A stretch of 23,904 nt of DNA from assembly GCA_035493895.1 (NCBI GenBank), contig DATJHM010000177.1, positions 1 through 23,904 on the forward strand, written 5' to 3'. A model generated the notes under the pieces. That model saw nothing but the letters and a program-made list of their open reading frames with translations, searched no databases and was not told the DNA's origin. Positions 22,170 through 23,904 of the stretch are shown here, piece after piece. Source of the stretch: DATJHM01 sp035493895 (GTDB lineage Bacteria; Chloroflexota; Ktedonobacteria; Ktedonobacterales; Ktedonobacteraceae). Position 1 is the stretch's first letter. Each line of letters starts with the position of its first letter. The position numbers and the translations under genes were made by a program.

Positions 22170-23904
22170 TTATTGTGCTTGATCAATACAACCTTGCAAC
22201 ATTTCAGCCAGTACACGCACCTGTGGCTCCTCAACCATGCTGCTATGATCACCTTTAGCTCTATGTAGCACAAACTCGCCCTGAGCCAGCGCACGCCATG
22301 TCTGTACAGGACCATCCGCAGTTTCTGTACTCTTCGGCGACTTCTCACTCATTTCTTCCAACACTCCGTCAACTCCTCTTGCACGTTCGGAAACAAAGTA
22401 GTCAATCCTGTGCGGATAGCTTTGCGGAACATACAAATGAGCGATATGACTGTTTGTTCTGTACATACGCACAAAATGCTGGAGCTGCTCCAGACTGGTA
22501 TCAATGGGAATACCTTTCTGTTCCTTCGCATTTTCTATAGCCCAATGCAATCGCTGCTCAAGATCCAGCGCTTCGAAGTCAGCGGGAGGAGTCATTCTAA
22601 ATTGATACAGAAGCTCGCGCAATACGTCTTCATCGCTAATCTCTATTGTCTTCTCCAGTGCTCTCTGGCGTACCTGTGGTCTCGCGATTACGCTATCGAG
22701 AATTGCGAGAAGGGTCGTTCGAGAGCCACGCTGCAACAATTGCTGTGCCATTTCCAGCGCAATCACCCCACCCATAGACCAACCAGCCAGAAGATATGGT
22801 CCCTCTGGCTGAATAGCCTGGAGCTCGGAAATATAATGAGCAGCCATGGCCTCTATGCTTGTCAATTCATGCTCCTGCCCATCAGGCATCTGTAAGCCAT
22901 AGACAGGTCGATTTTGTTCTAGATGACGAGAGAGTGAGATATAACAAAAAACTGTCCCTCCCGCAGGGTGAATGCAAAACAGGGGTGTGAGCTCACCCTT
23001 TGGCTGAATGGGAACCAGCGCCGCACGCTTCCCGATAACATGCTGCTGCCGTAAAACAGTCGCAAGATCAGCAACAGTTGGATACTGAAACAGCGTTGCC
23101 AGTGGAATATCCTTACCCAACTCTTTATAAATACGCGATATCAGACGTACAACGAGTATAGAATGTCCACCCAGATCAAAAAAGTTATCTGTGACGCTAA
23201 TCGGTTGCCGCTGTAAAAGTTCTTCCCAGATCTGTAGCAGGTGCAATTCGATGGTATCGCGTGGCAGCACTACAGGCTTATCCGTACTTCCAGCGCTACT
23301 CAGCGGCAACGTCGTGTTTTCTCCTTCACCAGTATCAGTCAAGAGTTTCTGGCGGTCGATCTTTCCATTGGCGGTGAGAGGCAGGACTTTGAGCATGTGA
23401 AAGCTGCTCGGTACCATATATTCAGGCAGGCGCTCACGCACAAAAGCACGCAGTTCACTCGCCTCCGGAGCTGGCATCTGCCGCGCAACAACGTAGCCAA
23501 CTAATTGCGCTCCCGCCACTTTATGTTCCTGCAAGAGTACAACAGCGCTACGTATATTCGCATGCTTGCGGAGACAGGCTTCGATCTCCCCAGGCTCGAT
23601 CCGATACCCTCGCAGCTTCACCTGCTGATCTTTCCGTCCCAGATAGTGGATCATCCCATCCTCTCCCCATCTCACCGCATCTCCGCTCCTATACCAGCGC
23701 GCTCCCTCTTTCCCTCCCCCACTCACAGGCACAAATCGCTCTGCCGTCTGCGCTGCCTTCCCTACATATCCCCCCGTCACGCCCGCTCCCCCTATCGAGA
23801 GCTCTCCACTCACTCCCTCCGGCACCTCCTGCCCCCGGTCATCCAACACCCGCACCTGCGTATTGGCGAGCGGCACTCCCAGGCTCACGATCCCTTCTCC
23901 CTCC
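22170..23904 (-). CDS. Nonribosomal peptide synthetase, terminal module A(part)-PCP-TE
   Basis: The C-terminal 577 residues of an NRPS that continues beyond the right edge. Present are the end of an adenylation domain (GELSIGGAGVTGGY, YRSGDAVRW, GRKDQQVKLRGYRIEPGEIE and NGKIDRQKL, motifs A6, A7, A8 and A10), a peptidyl carrier domain with DNFFDLGGHSILVV (phosphopantetheine Ser) and a type I thioesterase. The thioesterase has FCIHPAGGTVFCY, nucleophile Ser in GWSMGG, an Asp in AILDS and the catalytic His in KGDHSSM. It is therefore the last module, ending with release by hydrolysis or cyclisation. The residues that set substrate specificity (between A3 and A6) are outside the window, so the activated amino acid cannot be read. 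No epimerisation domain is present. mbtH and tailoring genes follow on the same strand. Confidence 0.97.
   Translation of the reverse strand, partial: EGEGIVSLGVPLANTQVRVLDDRGQEVPEGVSGELSIGGAGVTGGYVGKAAQTAERFVPVSGGGKEGARWYRSGDAVRWGEDGMIHYLGRKDQQVKLRGYRIEPGEIEACLRKHANIRSAVVLLQEHKVAGAQLVGYVVARQMPAPEASELRAFVRERLPEYMVPSSFHMLKVLPLTANGKIDRQKLLTDTGEGENTTLPLSSAGSTDKPVVLPRDTIELHLLQIWEELLQRQPISVTDNFFDLGGHSILVVRLISRIYKELGKDIPLATLFQYPTVADLATVLRQQHVIGKRAALVPIQPKGELTPLFCIHPAGGTVFCYISLSRHLEQNRPVYGLQMPDGQEHELTSIEAMAAHYISELQAIQPEGPYLLAGWSMGGVIALEMAQQLLQRGSRTTLLAILDSVIARPQVRQRALEKTIEISDEDVLRELLYQFRMTPPADFEALDLEQRLHWAIENAKEQKGIPIDTSLEQLQHFVRMYRTNSHIAHLYVPQSYPHRIDYFVSERARGVDGVLEEMSEKSPKSTETADGPVQTWRALAQGEFVLHRAKGDHSSMVEEPQVRVLAEMLQGCIDQAQ

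Overview
The window looks like part of a Chloroflexota genome, most likely of the Ktedonobacteria type. This is an inference from gene content: large XRE-NB-ARC-TPR regulators, a Cmr-type CRISPR module and a nonribosomal peptide (NRPS) locus together in a genome of intermediate base composition. No rRNA or other taxonomic marker is present, so the assignment is tentative. No tRNA, rRNA, CRISPR array or intact transposase was seen.

Layout. (1) 1-3588, minus strand: end of a type III-B CRISPR operon, cmr2 (cas10) - cmr3 - a cut gene that is probably cmr1. (2) 3589-4755: a gene-poor stretch with a 27-bp perfect inverted repeat, a possible decayed coding fragment and short direct repeats. (3) 4756-9467: a tiny secreted two-cysteine peptide, then two divergent XRE-NB-ARC regulators, one with a TPR array and one without. 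(4) 9510-11752: a LuxR-type atypical response regulator and a divergent cation/proton antiporter, at the edge of the biosynthetic locus. (5) 11846-23904, all minus strand: a biosynthetic gene cluster. In order of transcription it holds the end of an NRPS (A-PCP-TE), mbtH, two small unknown genes, an Fe(II)/2-oxoglutarate amino-acid hydroxylase, a NusG paralogue, hydroxymandelate synthase, a PLP aminotransferase, a sulfopyruvate-decarboxylase-alpha-like protein, a second LuxR-type atypical regulator, a cysteate-synthase-like PLP enzyme and a hydroxymandelate-oxidase-like flavoenzyme.

How the genes may work together. Hydroxymandelate synthase, the FMN alpha-hydroxyacid oxidase and the aminotransferase form the set that makes 4-hydroxyphenylglycine (Hpg) from 4-hydroxyphenylpyruvate. 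That is a classic non-proteinogenic building block for NRPSs. The VioC/AsnO-type oxygenase would supply or tailor a beta-hydroxylated amino acid. MbtH activates adenylation domains, and the C-terminal thioesterase releases the peptide.

The unexpected part is a second precursor set inside the same locus: a cysteate-synthase family protein and the Pyr-type half of a split sulfopyruvate decarboxylase. In methanogens these belong to the coenzyme M route (phosphoserine + sulfite to cysteate, then sulfopyruvate, then sulfoacetaldehyde). Their presence beside Hpg genes suggests a sulfonated or otherwise unusual beta-substituted building block. This is the best candidate for something undescribed in the window. 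Two paired atypical response regulators and a NusG paralogue suggest dedicated regulation of the cluster.
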